From NCBI RefSeq assembly GCF_002776525.5, contig NC_045439.1, positions 160,363,485-160,427,484 on the forward strand: a DNA stretch of 64,000 bases, given 5' to 3'. Both the position numbers and the translations under genes were made by a program. The notes under the pieces were generated by a model. The model was not told the origin of the DNA and did no database searches. It saw only the letters and a program-made list of their open reading frames with translations. Below, piece after piece: positions 24,452-35,820 of this stretch; positions within the stretch are counted from its first letter, which is position 1, and every line of letters starts with the position of its first letter. The DNA is from Piliocolobus tephrosceles. Taxonomy: Eukaryota; Chordata; Mammalia; Primates; Cercopithecidae.

Positions 24452-25040
24452 TGTAATTTAAACCTTGGATATTTGACAAACTTTTCAAAAAACTTTTGAC
24501 CCAAATTAACTTTAGGACATTCCAGAAAGCCCTGGAACTTCTAAGAGGAACTGTAAAAGCAAGAGGTTAAGCCAACATGGGCTTATCGAATATTTTAAAT
24601 TATATGGGAAGCACTGTCAAAACATGGAATGATGTTTAGCCTTCGAGTTAGTTATATGGATGTGTTATTAATAGATGTTCCAAAATTGTATACAGTTCCT
24701 AGAAATCTATGTCTTCATAGAAATGCTATCAGTCATAATTTTGGTTCACGAATAACCAAATTTCTTTGTCAACTGCATTGCCATGGCCATTTTAAGCCTT
24801 GGTGTTCATAGTAATTGCTTTATTCAGATGCCTTTCTGAAAGCTTCTTGCAAGCACTGACAGTCTTAAAGTGTTATGTCTTCAGGGCAGTTCATGGAAAG
24901 AACGGAAAGAATGAAAAAACTCTGACAAGTATATAATTTCTAATAATTTTGAGTTCATAGCATTGGGCTGAATTTCCAAAACTAGAATGAAGAAACTGAT
25001 GGGTTTGTACTAAGCAAGATGACAGCAGGAATTAATTACA

Positions 25041-25172
25041 TGAGGCTGGGCATGGTGGCTCACGCATGTAATGTGAGCATTTTGGGAGACTGAGGCAGGA
25101 GGATGGCTTGAACACGGGAGCTTGAGGCTGCAGTGAGCTATGATCATGACACTGCACTCCAGCCTGGTGACT
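25041..25172 (+). mobile_element. Alu monomer fragment
   Basis: Head of a left arm joined to the end of a right arm (GAGGCTGCAGTGAGCTATGA). An internally deleted Alu or an old monomer. Followed by (CATA)n. Confidence 0.75.
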
Positions 25173-25212
25173 GAAACATACATACATATATACATGCACA
25201 TATACATACATA
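25173..25212 (+). repeat. (CATA)n microsatellite
   Basis: ACATACATACATATATACAT and further CATA units derived from the Alu tail. Confidence 0.85.
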
Positions 25213-25596
25213 AAACATGTGCCTACCATATGTTTCAGTCATTCCACCTCTGGATTTATCTAAGAGATGTGACTAAGAGAATGAAAGACTATGTCTTTGC
25301 AAAGACTTTTATATGAATTTTCATAGCATATTTATTTATCACAACCAAAAACTGTAAACAACCCAAATGTCTGTCAACAGATGAATGAATCCAAAAGATA
25401 TATAGTTGAAACTATGAATACCTACAACTTGGATACATCTCAAAATATTTACACTGAGAGAAAAAAGTCAGACAAAAAAAAAAAAAAAAAAGGACACACT
25501 GTATTATTCCATTTCTACCTCTTAAAAATTCGAAATAATCCACAGTGCCTGAAAGATTAGTGGTTGTCTGGGGCCACTCTCGGTATCAATTTACTG
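25213..25596 (+). mobile_element. L1M 3' end
   Basis: AACAACCCAAATGTCTGTCA, CAACAGATGAATGAATCCAA and AGATTAGTGGTTGTCTGGGG follow the L1M ORF2 end and 3' UTR order. Confidence 0.8.
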
Positions 25597-25635
25597 TATG
25601 AGTCTGTTCTCACACTGCTAATAAAGACACACCCA
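25597..25635 (-). mobile_element. MST/THE1 LTR end fragment
   Basis: GTATGAGTCTGTTCTCACAC is the reverse complement of an MST/THE1 LTR 3' end. It seems to resume after the Alu and gap at 26032-26065 (GTTAATTGACTCACTGTTAC). Confidence 0.7.
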
Positions 25636-25931
25636 GCCAGGCGCGGTGGCTCAAGCCTGTAATCCCAACACTTTGGGAGGCCGAAGTGGGCGGATCACGA
25701 GGTCAGGAGATCGAGACCATCCTGGTAACACGGTGAAACCTCGTCTCTACTAAAAAATACAAAAAATTAGCCAGGCGTGGTGGCGGCGCCTGTAGTCCCA
25801 GCTACTCAGGAGGCTGAGGCAGGAGAGTGGCGTGAACCCGGGAGGTGGAGCTTGCAGTGAGTCAAGATGGCGCCACTGCACACCAGCCTGGGCGACAGAG
25901 CGAGACTGCGTCTCAAAAAAAAAAAAAAAAA
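25636..25931 (+). mobile_element. Young Alu, Old World monkey AluYR type
   Basis: GGTGGCTCAAGCCTGTAATC, GGAGATCGAGACCATCCTGG and GTGGCGTGAACCCGGGAGG are young AluY features. The CAAGCC head is typical of cercopithecoid AluYR copies. The tail runs into the N gap. Confidence 0.88.
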
Positions 25932-26031
25932 NNNNNNNNNNNNNNNNNNNNNNNNNNNNNNNNNNNNNNNNNNNNNNNNNNNNNNNNNNNNNNNNNNNNN
26001 NNNNNNNNNNNNNNNNNNNNNNNNNNNNNNN
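25932..26031. other. Assembly gap, 100 N
   Basis: Exactly 100 N, the conventional size for a gap of unknown length, placed at a young Alu A-tail. Confidence 0.99.
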
Positions 26032-26634
26032 AAAGGAAAGAGGGTTAATTGACTCACTGTTACCACACAGAGTCCCCACAGGGGCAGCTCCTAGTGGAGC
26101 TGTGAGAAGAGGCCGAGGTCCTCCAGACCCCAGAATGGTAGATCCACCGAGAGCTTGCGCTAAGCGCCTGGAAAAGCCACAGACACTCAAGGCCAGCTGT
26201 GAAAGCAGCCAGGAGTGGGGCTGGACCCTGCAAAGCCCAAGGGTGGAGCTATCCAAGGCCGTGGTAGCCCACCTCTTGCATCAGTGTGACCTCGATGTGA
26301 GACATTGGAGTCAAAGGAGGTCATTTCGGAGCTTTAAGATTGAATGACTGCCCTCTGGATTTTGGACTTGCACGGGGCCTGTAGCGCCTCTGTTTTAGCC
26401 AAGCTCTCCCATTGGAAATGGCTGTATTTACCCAATATCTGTACTAGGAGGTAACTAGTTTGCTTTTGATTTTTTAGTTTCATAGGCAGAAGGGACTTGC
26501 TTCGTCTCGAATGAGACTTTGGACTTGGACTTTTGGGTTAATGCTGGAAAGAATTGAGACTTTGGGGGACTGTTGGAAAGCTTTGCATGGCTGTGTTTTG
26601 AAATGTGAGGACATGAGATTTGGGCGGGGTGGAA
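26032..26634 (+). mobile_element. MST/THE1 internal region (3' part)
   Basis: CAGAATGGTAGATCCACCGA, TGTGAGACATTGGAGTCAAA, TTGGACTTGCACGGGGCCTG and ATGTGAGGACATGAGATTTG follow the MaLR internal order up to the LTR. Non-coding fossil. The first ~34 bases belong to the inverted LTR piece. Confidence 0.85.
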
Positions 26635-27007
26635 TGATATGGTTTGGCTGTGTCTCCACCAAAATCTCATCTTGAATTGTAGCTCCCATAGTCCCCACAT
26701 GTTGTGGGAGGGACCCAGTGGGGGGTAAATGACTCAGGCTTCAGTTTCCCTCATGCTGTTCTGGTGACAGTGAGTTCTCACGAGATCTGATGGTTTTATA
26801 AGGGCCTTTTCCCCCTTTTGCTTGGCACTTCTTCTTCCTGTCACCATGTAAAGAATGACCTGTTTACTTCCCCTTCAGCCATGATTGTTAAGTTTCAAGA
26901 GGCCTCCCCAGCCAATGCCAAACTGTGAGTCAATTAAACCTCTTTCCTTTCTTAATCACCCAGTCTTGGGTATGTTTTTATTAGCAGTCTGAGAGTGAAC
27001 TCATACA
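26635..27007 (+). mobile_element. MST/THE1 3' LTR
   Basis: TGATATGGTTTGGCTGTGTC to ACTCATACA, with CTGTGAGTCAATTAAACCTC before the end. Full-length MaLR LTR directly after its internal region. Confidence 0.92.
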
Positions 27008-27266
27008 GGAATGCAGTGGCACAATCATGGCTCACTGCAGCCTCGATCTTCTGGGCTCAAGCAATCTTTCTGTCTCAGCCTCCCGAGTAGGTGGGACTAC
27101 AGGAATGCACCACCACGCCCAGCAAATTCAAAAGAAAAATGTTTGTAGAGACGGTGTCTCACCGTGTTGCCAAGCCTGGTCTCAAACTCCTGGGCTCACG
27201 TGATCCTCCCGTCTTGGCCTCTCAAAATGCTAGAATTACAGGCGTGAGTCACTGCGCCCAAGCCCA
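27008..27266 (-). mobile_element. Alu (AluJ-like), lacking its tail
   Basis: Begins inside the Alu (AATGCAGTGGCACAATCATG) directly at the LTR end, so its A-tail and 3' end are missing. Confidence 0.85.
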
Positions 27267-27556
27267 TTTATTTATTATTTTAGAGACAGGGTCTCACTCT
27301 ACGGTGTGGGCTAGTGTGTAACGGCACAATTGTAGCTCACTGCAAACCAGAACTCTTGGGCTGCAGGGATCCTCCAGCCTCAGCCTCCTAACCAGCTAGG
27401 ATTTGGCGTGTGGCACCATGCCCAGCTAATCTGTAAATTTTCTGTAGAGACAAGGTCTTGCTACGTGGCCCAGGCTGGTCTTCAACTCCTGTCCTCAAGT
27501 GATCCTCCCACCTCGGCCTCCCAAAGATTTGGGATTAAAGGCATGAGCCTGGCCAA
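27267..27556 (-). mobile_element. Alu (AluJ-like)
   Basis: Second reverse Alu in tandem with the previous one, with many substitutions. Confidence 0.85.
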
Positions 27557-28165
27557 ATTATACATTTTAAATATGTGTGGTTTATTTTACATCAATCAGA
27601 CCTCAATAAGGCTGTTTAAAAAATGAAAGAACGGCTAAAGTTTTCAACCGATAATTAACTAATGATGCTTTTTTCCAAGTGGCACACATTTTTCCAAACT
27701 TTTGATTTTCTGAAAGACTCTTACTGAGCAGCTAAAAACAACCAGTTAATGAACTGCCTGTCTTTAAGAAACTACTGTCATCTGACTTATCCAAGGCTAT
27801 TTTCAACTTAGGCAAAGCGAAGCTCATTTTTGTAAGAAAATAATTGCTCCTCCACCTGCAATTCATTCTCGAGCAAAATAAACCTGCTGAGAATAAGGGT
27901 GTTATTTTACATCCCTAAATTGCTTGCCCATGGAATTCTTGAAATAAATTATTTTCAGTGGGACCGGGCATCCTTTTAATTCTAGATCACTAATTTAACA
28001 TCCGCTCATCTGTTTGTCTTGAATATCAGCAACCAGTGAGTCCGACTCATCCCAGACAACAGCAGATGGCCAGGCTCCTCCCCCTGCATTTAGACTCACT
28101 TCCTCCTGGTGAAGCTGGCTCTCCAGCATCCCTTCCAGCCCTGGGCTCCCAGAAGGACGCCTCTG
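27557..28165. other. Unassigned intronic sequence
   Basis: Non-repetitive-looking DNA, AT-rich to 28010. No gene recognised. Confidence 0.5.
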
Positions 28166-28262
28166 AGGCTTCCATGCACATGATTGTTAATTTTATGTGT
28201 CAACTCGAGTGGGCCACAGGGTGCCCAGATTAAACATTGTTTCTGTGAATGTCTTTCTCGGT
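28166..28262 (+). mobile_element. Old dispersed repeat fragment, family unsure
   Basis: TTGTTAATTTTATGTGTCAA then GGGCCACAGGGTGCCCAGAT is a phrase I know from a common mammalian LTR or DNA-transposon repeat, but I cannot name the family. Confidence 0.45.
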
Positions 28263-28728
28263 CATTATTTGGGAAAGCCGGAGGAACACAGGCTGCAGGT
28301 TAATGAAGACCAGGACACAGCAAGACACTGATTCTGCGGCACCTGCTGTAAAATGATTCACTCCAGGAAGCACAGGATCAGTGCAAATAAGTGCTGTTAA
28401 TAATTAACTACTTTGCAGATGAAAGCTGGCCAGCTATAAGCTCCTCCCCTGTGGATCAATCAATAGGCAATGGAAAAAAAGCATCCCTAAAATGATATCT
28501 ATAGGAGAACACTGTTTATTTTATTCAGAGCTTTTCAAAAGTACACCGTTTGTAAAAGATAACTTCTCTGTGTCTTCTTTTAAGTGCCTTAATTAGTGAA
28601 GTGTGAAAATATCAACTATGTCAGGAAAGCAAGATCACAGAAGCTGATTATCCCACTTGCATCCAAAACCAAGGACAATTAGAGAAGAATATGCCTAATT
28701 ATGTCCAAGTGACACCCATGCAACACAG
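28263..28728. other. Unassigned intronic sequence
   Basis: No feature recognised. Confidence 0.5.
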
Positions 28729-28872
28729 GGTTTCTCAGTCTCCAATGGGTACATCAGTCCTCCAGGATCTTGTCAAAATGCAGGTCCTTGTCTCAATGGA
28801 TCTGGGTGGGGCCTGGGACTCTGCATTTCTTAGAGGCAGCGGGTGACGCTGATGCTGTTATTCCACTGACCC
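28729..28872 (+). mobile_element. MER5-like hAT-Charlie fragment
   Basis: GGGTTTCTCAGTCTCCAATG, TTGTCAAAATGCAGGTCCTT and GGGACTCTGCATTTCTTAGA match the MER5A/B order. Confidence 0.6.
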
Positions 28873-28976
28873 GACAAAGACTTACGAAAACGAGGAATCC
28901 TGGGCAAAGAGCTTTCCAACCTAAGATGCACGGTGCAGCGTGGGCTTCCAGGACTCAGGATGTTCCCTGCTGCAGG

Positions 28977-29372
28977 TGGCAGGTTTGAGTCCCCCAAAAT
29001 GTATATGTTAAAACTTAGCCCTTAAAATGTATGTGTTTGAGCCCCCCATGGATATGTTAACCTAGTCCTTAATTTGATAGTATTTGAAGATGGGTCCTTG
29101 GGAGGTGATTAGGGCATGAGGGTGGAACCTCATGAGTGGGATTAGTGCCCTTCTAAGAAGAGACACTCACTCGAAGCTCTGCCTCTCTCTCTCTGCCATG
29201 TGAGGACACAGAGAGAAGGGCTGTCTGCAGGTCAGGGAAGAGGGCCTTTGCCAGACGCCAGATCTATTGGCGCCTCAATCTTATACTCCCAGCTTCCAGA
29301 ACTGTCAGAAATAAATGTCTATTATTTATAAATGACCCAGTCTGTGGTCATTTCATTACAGTATTAGGAACA
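28977..29372 (+). mobile_element. MLT1-type MaLR LTR
   Basis: CTCTGCCATGTGAGGACACA, CTTCCAGAACTGTCAGAAAT and GACCCAGTCTGTGGTCATTT. A local repeat near the 5' end duplicates about 40 bases of the AAAATGTATATGTT type. Confidence 0.85.
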
Positions 29373-30514
29373 GACCAAGGTATTCCCTTTCCAACAATCT
29401 GAGCTATCCTTCACTTCTTCGCATCACCTGAAACACAAAGGGTTATCACTCAGCCTACGATGCTAGACACTGCGGCGGCTCCACCTTCGGGTTTAGGAGT
29501 GCCATAAGCTAAAAGCTCCAGCCTGCTAATGGCAGAGGGTAATTCTGGCTTCTATTATTGGGCCTGGGAAATGACTACCATGGGGGCATGAGTCTGTAGG
29601 GAAAGGTAGGGAAATGCACTTCATTCTGTTGAACCTCCCGGCTGAAGCGTCTGCCTGCTGAATGCTAGTGAGGAGGCAGGACACACACCAAACAGCATCA
29701 GGGCTTGCTTCTAGATGATTTTCTCCTTGAAGCCCAGACTTTAAACAGCCCTGATGTTCGAGGTCAAGGGTCTCTGGGGAGCACCAGCCGCCCTGTGGAG
29801 CCCTCGTGATGAAGTCAGCACAGCACACGGAGGTGTTGTGTCTGCCGGGCACAGCCTGGTGGCTTCGTGGAGAGACTATGTTTAACAGCCACTAGCATAG
29901 TCATCCAATATTCTCCACTCCTCTGCAGAATTCCGGCCAGTAACGACAACATGTGATCAAATAATTCCCTTTCAGCATCAGAACTTTCCATCAGAAACAC
30001 GTCTACCTGCCCCTGCCGCTGGTATCTCAGAAGCCCTCCAGAACATTCGGCGTGTCCAACTTGCTCTGGTTTTCTGGCACTAAGAAAGCTCAGGTTAAAG
30101 TCAGAGACTCAGCGTTGAACACCCACATTCCAGAATTCTGCCCGTGTAGAGCCTCTGATGATGTCACATCCCTCACTGCGGCTCCACAGCTGTCCCGCTC
30201 TTGTGTGCAGGTGGGCCGGTCACTCCTGAAGTCCTGGGCAAGGAAGACATCATTGAGACGCAGCTTCCTCCTTCCCAGAGCTCAGGCTGGAAGCTCCTGG
30301 CCCTGGACAGCCAATTCTCATCTAACACCCAAACTCTCCAGCCTCACCTTAATTCTTCCAGCTCTGTGGATTAGACAGAGGTATTGTATTCATGATCAGG
30401 TTCTTCTCACAGAAACACAAACCCTTTTCTCTACAACTTCACTCCTGGTGCCGGCCTCACCTTTCCTCCAGGAGCCCGCCTTTCAATGACAGCAGCAGCA
30501 GGGCAGTGCTGAGG
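29373..30514. other. Unassigned intronic sequence
   Basis: No repeat or gene recognised. A 145-codon plus ORF (30052-30489) and a 108-codon minus ORF (29526-29852) have no recognisable domain. Confidence 0.5.
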
Positions 30515-31055
30515 GCGGCCACCCTTTTGAGCACTCAACATCTGCTAGGTGCAGCGCAAAGGGCAGGCTAGAAGGACCTATGACATCATTCCCATCTTGC
30601 AGATATATTAGTCCGTTTTCACATTGCTAATAAAGACATACCCAAAACTGGGAACAAAAAGAGGTTTAATTGGACTCACAGTTCCACATAGCTGGGAGGT
30701 CTCAGAATCATGGCACAAGGTGAAAGGCACTTCTTACGTGGCGACGGCAAGAGAAAAGTGAGGAAGCAGCAAAACTGGAAACCCCTAATAAACCCATGAG
30801 GTCTAGTGAGACTTATTCACTGTCATGAGAACAGCACAGGAAAGACCAGCTCCCCTGATTCAATCACCTCTCCCTGGGTCCTTCCCACAACATGTGAGGA
30901 TTCTGGGAGATACAATTCAAGTGGAGATTTGGGTGGGGACAAACCATATCAGCAGATACTGACACTGAGGCCCAGAGAGGTCAAATGATGTTCCTGGATT
31001 ACAAGCTAGCGAATGCAGGAGGCAGACCCCAAAGCTCACTCTCCATGCCACACTG
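30515..31055 (-). mobile_element. MIR split by an LTR
   Basis: Left piece 30515-30603 (CTGCTAGGTGCAGCGCAAAG, CCCATCTTGCAGA) and right piece 30952-31055 (GACACTGAGGCCCAGAGAGG) are adjacent in the MIR reverse complement. Confidence 0.75.
30604..30951 (-). mobile_element. MST-type solo LTR with GCAGA target duplication
   Basis: Reverse LTR from TATATTAGTCCGTTTTCACA to GGGGACAAACCATATCA. GCAGA at 30599-30603 and 30952-30956 is the 5-bp duplication. It interrupts a MIR. Confidence 0.92.
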
Positions 31056-32084
31056 TAGCCTGCCCGTATAATCACGTGCCTCACTGTGCTGTAGTCAAGC
31101 CCTCGAGCCCCCGAATGCTCCACCAGCGTCTCCCTCCCCAGGCCCAGCCCCAGCCCAGAGGCCCACACCCCTCCTGAAATACGGCTTGCCAGCAGAAGAA
31201 GTGAGGAGGGCAGGAAGCTCCACCAGCCTCTACCGTAATTGGATCTTCCTCCTGGCAGTTCTCGGTGACGAGAAAGGGCCATGTGGTACTCACACGCACT
31301 GAGGAACCACGTGCTCAAACACCGCCTCCAGGCCCCAACTCAGCCGCTTCCACTGCAGCACCCTGAGCTCAGTGTCTGTGCTGCCTGCAAGCGCTCCCTG
31401 GGCCTCACAAAACGTCCTAGACCACAGCCAGGTGCCGTGGGACTAGAGCTGCAGCTTGAGAAGCTGCCAGTCCCAAAATCTCCTGAAAAACACTCTAATT
31501 GGGGTTTTGTCAATACTATAAGCTAGTGGAACCCTTTCTAAAAACAAAAAACAAAACACCTTTAGTGGGCCCCACATAACTGAGTACATGGACATGCACT
31601 GGCAGACACAGACACACACTCTGCCCTGCTTGGTTTCTTGGCATCAGCAGTTTCTTTAAAGAGGGCTGCTCTGCTACGTAGTGCGTTACAGTTAGATGTG
31701 TGGGCAGCAATCAAATTCCCTTCTGCCTGTTGTGGTCTAAAGAGCCATTCCTTAACTTTACCAGGGTGTTCAAAGGCGACACCCACCGCTGCAGGCTTTT
31801 CAGCCCGAGAGTGCCAAGGTTAGAACTGCAATTTTGGTGCATCATTCTGGCAGGTGCTGCAGCAGAACGTAGGGCTTCCTGCAGAGGGGAGATGGGTGGA
31901 CACGCCGTGGCATCCCTGAGAAGGTGAAGGAGGTGCCATGCAAGGCTGCTGTCACCGGGAAGCAAAGAGGATGGATAGAGGCTGCGCCACGTCCCGGACA
32001 GCGAGTCTGCTGGGAGACCTGGATGAGCTGGGGCTCAGGCAGAGAGGCATGGGGAGTGCTGTAAGAACAGGATCTGGAGCTCAG
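31056..32084. other. Unassigned intronic sequence
   Basis: G+C-rich. Short ORFs in several overlapping frames, none recognised. Confidence 0.5.
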
Positions 32085-32228
32085 TGCTGGGTTTGCGCGC
32101 AGCCCCTCCTCTGACTGGCTGCATAGGAGGGTGAGCCCATTGACCTGTCCAGACCTGGACCCCTTTATTTCTCATATAGGGAAGCAACTGTACTTATCTC
32201 AGGGTGGTGATTCTTAGTGCAGAAGAGC
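32085..32228 (+). mobile_element. MIR (diverged)
   Basis: CTGACTGGCTGCATAGGAGG, TTATTTCTCATATAGGGAAG and TACTTATCTCAGGGTGGTG fit MIR order. Confidence 0.5.
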
Positions 32229-33159
32229 TTGGAGCACCCCAGTGCCTGGCCCACCCCACATCAAGGGAGTCAGAATGCAGGGGTGAGCCCAGGTCTTTGG
32301 GACTTCGAAAGCTCCTCAGGGGAATCCCACCTTGGCCAGTGAAACACTAAGGGGGTAAAAACTAATGTGTGCTAGCTGCCTGTGCGAAGTGCCGGCAGAC
32401 GTCCTCCGCGGCCGCTGCAGTGAGCAAGCACCCAGCTGCTGTCACCTCTCTGAAGCACTGTGCTGTAGACGGAGGTCGGTGTGCTCGCTAGAGTATGGGA
32501 CCCTTGCGGGCCCTCTGTCTGAGATGCATCTAACATGCCAACCTGGATGGGTGCATGGGCAGGCACTGGGCGTCCCTGACCTGGGAGACACTGGGGTGAA
32601 CATGGGGCCAAGGGGGCCCAAAGGGCGCACCAGGGCTGGCTCCCAAAGTCCCCTCACCCCTGTGAGGCTGGTTCCTGGACTTGCACTGGCAGAATCTACA
32701 GGACTTGACAGCTGGTGCTCTGCACTGGATGAGGGACAGCCAGGTCAGAGGGAACCCCAAGTGCTGCGCCGGCATGACGACGAAACGGCTGGGCCATTCA
32801 CAGGACACAGTCAGCACGTGAGCAGCTGGGATGGAGGGAGGGTCAGTGGCTTGGGCCTCCCGAGCTGTGGGCTGGTGAGCGGCAGGGCCTCCTGTGCCAC
32901 TACTCCTGTCACTATGGCTCACAGTCATTACTGGGGACTTTCTGTGAAAGATGTAATCGGAGAAAAAATGGTGTCGTCTGTTTAAAAGAAAAGCAGCATT
33001 TCCTAATTCCTTCTACTCGCAAGTGTGTGTGGACTGAGAGGCAAAGCTCCTGGCTGGGTACTGGACTCCCATCCTGTCCACCCCAAGTGCTTCAACCCCA
33101 GGTCCAGGTCCGGCCTTGTGTTTCCAATTTCTGATTGACTCTCAGTAGAGCGCTCTCTC
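32229..33159. other. Unassigned G+C-rich stretch with a 206-codon chance-like ORF
   Basis: The longest frame outside repeats is on the plus strand (32365-32985, antisense to ATP10A). It has no recognisable domain, signal peptide or membrane helix, and long frames are open on the opposite strand too. I do not call it a gene. Confidence 0.5.
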
Positions 33160-33453
33160 TCTCTGTATTTTATTTATTTTATTTCTTTATGTTTTGAGAC
33201 AGGGTATCACTGTCATCCAGGTTGGAGTGCAATGGCACAATCTCGGCTTATTGCAGCCTTAACTTCCCAAGCTCAAGTGATCCTCCCTCCTCACCTGCCC
33301 AAGTAGCTCGGCTAATTTTTTTTTTTTTTTTTTGGTAGCAATAGGGTCTCAATGTGTTGCCCAGGCTGGTCTCAAACTCCTGGGTTCATGTGGCCCTCCC
33401 GCCTTGGCCTCCCGAAGCGCTGGGATTCCAGGTGTGAACCACCATGCCTGGTA
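33160..33453 (-). mobile_element. Alu (AluJ-like)
   Basis: Diverged two-arm Alu with an internal T-run at 33319-33334. Confidence 0.85.
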
Positions 33454-33832
33454 GAGCCCTCTTTCCACTACTGGTGTAAAACAAGTCTGGATTACTTTTA
33501 TAATGTTAAACAAGCAGGGAACAGGGAGAACACTACGTATTGCTTCCAGTGGAAAATTATGTCTTCCTTGAAGGAAATGCTAAGAACTTTTAAAGGAGAT
33601 TTTAGTTAAGGGTTGAAAGGTTTTCCCTCACTATTTCTAAAGGAAATGTTTAGTAGACTTTCTGTCCTGACATTGCTTATTAACGCCTTGACTCTCACAC
33701 GCACGTGCATGCACACACACTCCGATACTGAAACACACTCCTATCAGATTTTTGAAGTCTGCCCCACAGTAAAATCCTCATTCCTTTTGATCCACTGTCA
33801 TCCACAGAGCTTTCACTTTTACATGCATATAG

Positions 33833-34136
33833 GCTGGGCGCAGTGGCTCACGCCTTTAATCCCAGCACTTTGGGAGGCTGAGGCGGATGGATCACAAGGT
33901 CAGGAGTTCAAGACCACCCTGGCCAACATGGTGAAACCTCATCTCTACTAAAAATACAAAAAAATTAGCCGGGGTGGTGGCAGGTGTCTGCAATCCCAGC
34001 TACTCAGGAGGCTGAGGCAGAGAATTGCTTGAACCCAGGAGGCAGAGGTTGCAGTGAGCCGAGATGGCGCCACTGCACTCCAGCCTGGGTGACAAAGCGA
34101 GACTCTATCTCAAAAAAAAAAAAAAAAAAAAAAAAG
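33833..34136 (+). mobile_element. Alu (AluS-like) with target duplication
   Basis: Complete Alu. ACATGCATATA at 33822-33832 and 34137-34147 is a perfect 11-bp duplication. Confidence 0.95.
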
Positions 34137-34399
34137 ACATGCATATACTAACCATAACCATCAGCTTCCTTGAAGGCTGCAGCCAACCAGTGGGGAGGTG
34201 GCCATCCTGCCCCGGTGCCTCAGCCTTCAGCTAACTTTCTGGAGCTGCAGTTTCTAGCTGTAGGTTCATCACGAGAAAGCATTTTCCTCTTCCTGACAGT
34301 GGAGAGAACTGGGATGCAGTGAAATGGACTGATCTGAGGTGATCAGCATGGTGACGCCACCATCCAGGAAGGGCGGTTACTTTCACTCTGAACCTGCAC

Positions 34400-34751
34400 T
34401 GTGAGCGGTCGGATTCTACCCTCCCCAGATTCATGTGTTCAAATCCTAACCCTGGATACCTCAGACTGTGCCCTTATTTGAAGACAGTTTTTACAGAGGT
34501 AATAAGGGTTAAATGAGGTGACTAAGGTGGGCCCTGATCCAAAAGGACTGGTGTCCTTAAAGAAGAGATCAGGACACAGACATACACAGAGGGACGACCA
34601 CCTGCAAGCTCAGGACAGAGGCCTCAAGTAAACCAACCCTGTCGGCACCTTGATCTCAGACTTCCAGACTCCAGAACTGTGAGAAAATACATTTCTGTGG
34701 TTTAAGCTGCCCAATCCGTGGCACTTTGTTATGGCAGCCCAAGCCAACTAT
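34400..34751 (+). mobile_element. MLT1-type MaLR LTR
   Basis: TTCATGTGTTCAAATCCTAA, GGTGTCCTTAAAGAAGAGAT, CTCCAGAACTGTGAGAAAAT and TTTGTTATGGCAGCCC in LTR order. Confidence 0.87.
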
Positions 34752-35649
34752 GAGGTACGCATCTAGAACACGACCCAGGCGAGGCGGAGAGGAGCCCCAC
34801 CCATGTTTTCACCGTCCCTGCCTGTGGATTTCAGCCAGGACACCCCCCAGGGCTGGAAGCTGAGGCTTCGTTTGGTGTCTGCATTCATGGACTCCTGCAG
34901 ACTAAAACCTCAAGTGAGCAGAGATGACCCCAAATTGCTGGGTGGGTCCCCAGGACACAGAGCCATCACTGGGTGGTCCTTTCCTCCTCACCCAGACACA
35001 CAGTCTACCTTTCTTTCTGGTTCCTCGGGGGATTTCCATGCTGGGGTGGAGAGGTGAGTTCCCGAGTGCCGGACCCAGCAGGAACGGCTGGCGCTCCTGG
35101 CTGGAGTGATTTGGGGTCACGGGGCCATGTGTTCTCTGGGGACTGGAACAGCAGCCTGACTGTCACAGCTCAGGGACACGTCTTGCCCTGTGCACCAAGC
35201 TGCCACCACCGCAGGCCTGTGTCCTTACTGGATGAGAGGCAGATCCCCTAATGTGACCTACAGGAACCAGGGACTTAAGAATTCCCTTCCCCCAACACGT
35301 GCAGGCCAGCGAGTGTAGGCAGGCAGCCAAACACTGCATACAGCACACATTTTCAACACCTTCCAGCCCATCAAATCGACCTATGTGTGCCAGTGCCTGG
35401 GATGTCAGAAACGCCCCATGCCGCATGTCTGGAGCACCCACCACCAATACTAACAGCAGGAGTTCAATTTGGAGGTGCAGAAATATTTTCGGCCACCTGT
35501 GATTCCTTCCCAACTGGACCACAGCTGTGATTGGCCCAGCCCAGCCCAATCAGCCTGAGCGGCGACAGCAGTGATGATGCTGCTCTGCGGAGATGGCCCT
35601 GAGGGGCTTCACAGCCAGGCCCTGTGCCCCAGCTGTTGGTCGTGAACCT
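34752..35649. other. Unassigned intronic sequence
   Basis: No repeat or gene recognised. Confidence 0.5.
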
Positions 35650-35820
35650 GGCCCACCACTCACTTGGGCCCCGGCCGGCCAAGGGGCTGACTCCCTCTGA
35701 GTCTCAGTGGCTCCTTTGCTAAATGCGAGTAATAACAGCTCCTTCTCAGAGCTGCCAAGAGAACTAAATGAACAAGGGGCTGGCACACTCAAGTGCACAG
35801 TGAGTGTCAGCTGGCACTGT
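35650..35820 (+). mobile_element. MIR
   Basis: GAGTCTCAGTGGCTCCTTTG, ATGCGAGTAATAACAGCTCC and GGGGCTGGCACACTCAAGTG follow MIR order. Confidence 0.65.

Larger units (their letters stand above)
23606..25040 (+). mobile_element. ERV1-like sequence after the LTR, split by Alus
   Basis: The pieces 23606-23880, 24177-24327 and 24452-25040 read like non-coding ERV1 internal sequence (AACTGCATTGCCATGGCCAT, CTTCTTGCAAGCACTGACAG). If correct, ERV sequence lies on both sides of the LTR. Low certainty. Confidence 0.4.

Noticed and set aside
25750..26347. ORFs running through the N gap
   Set aside because: They include about 34 undefined residues and join Alu to MST sequence. The frame across the gap is meaningless.
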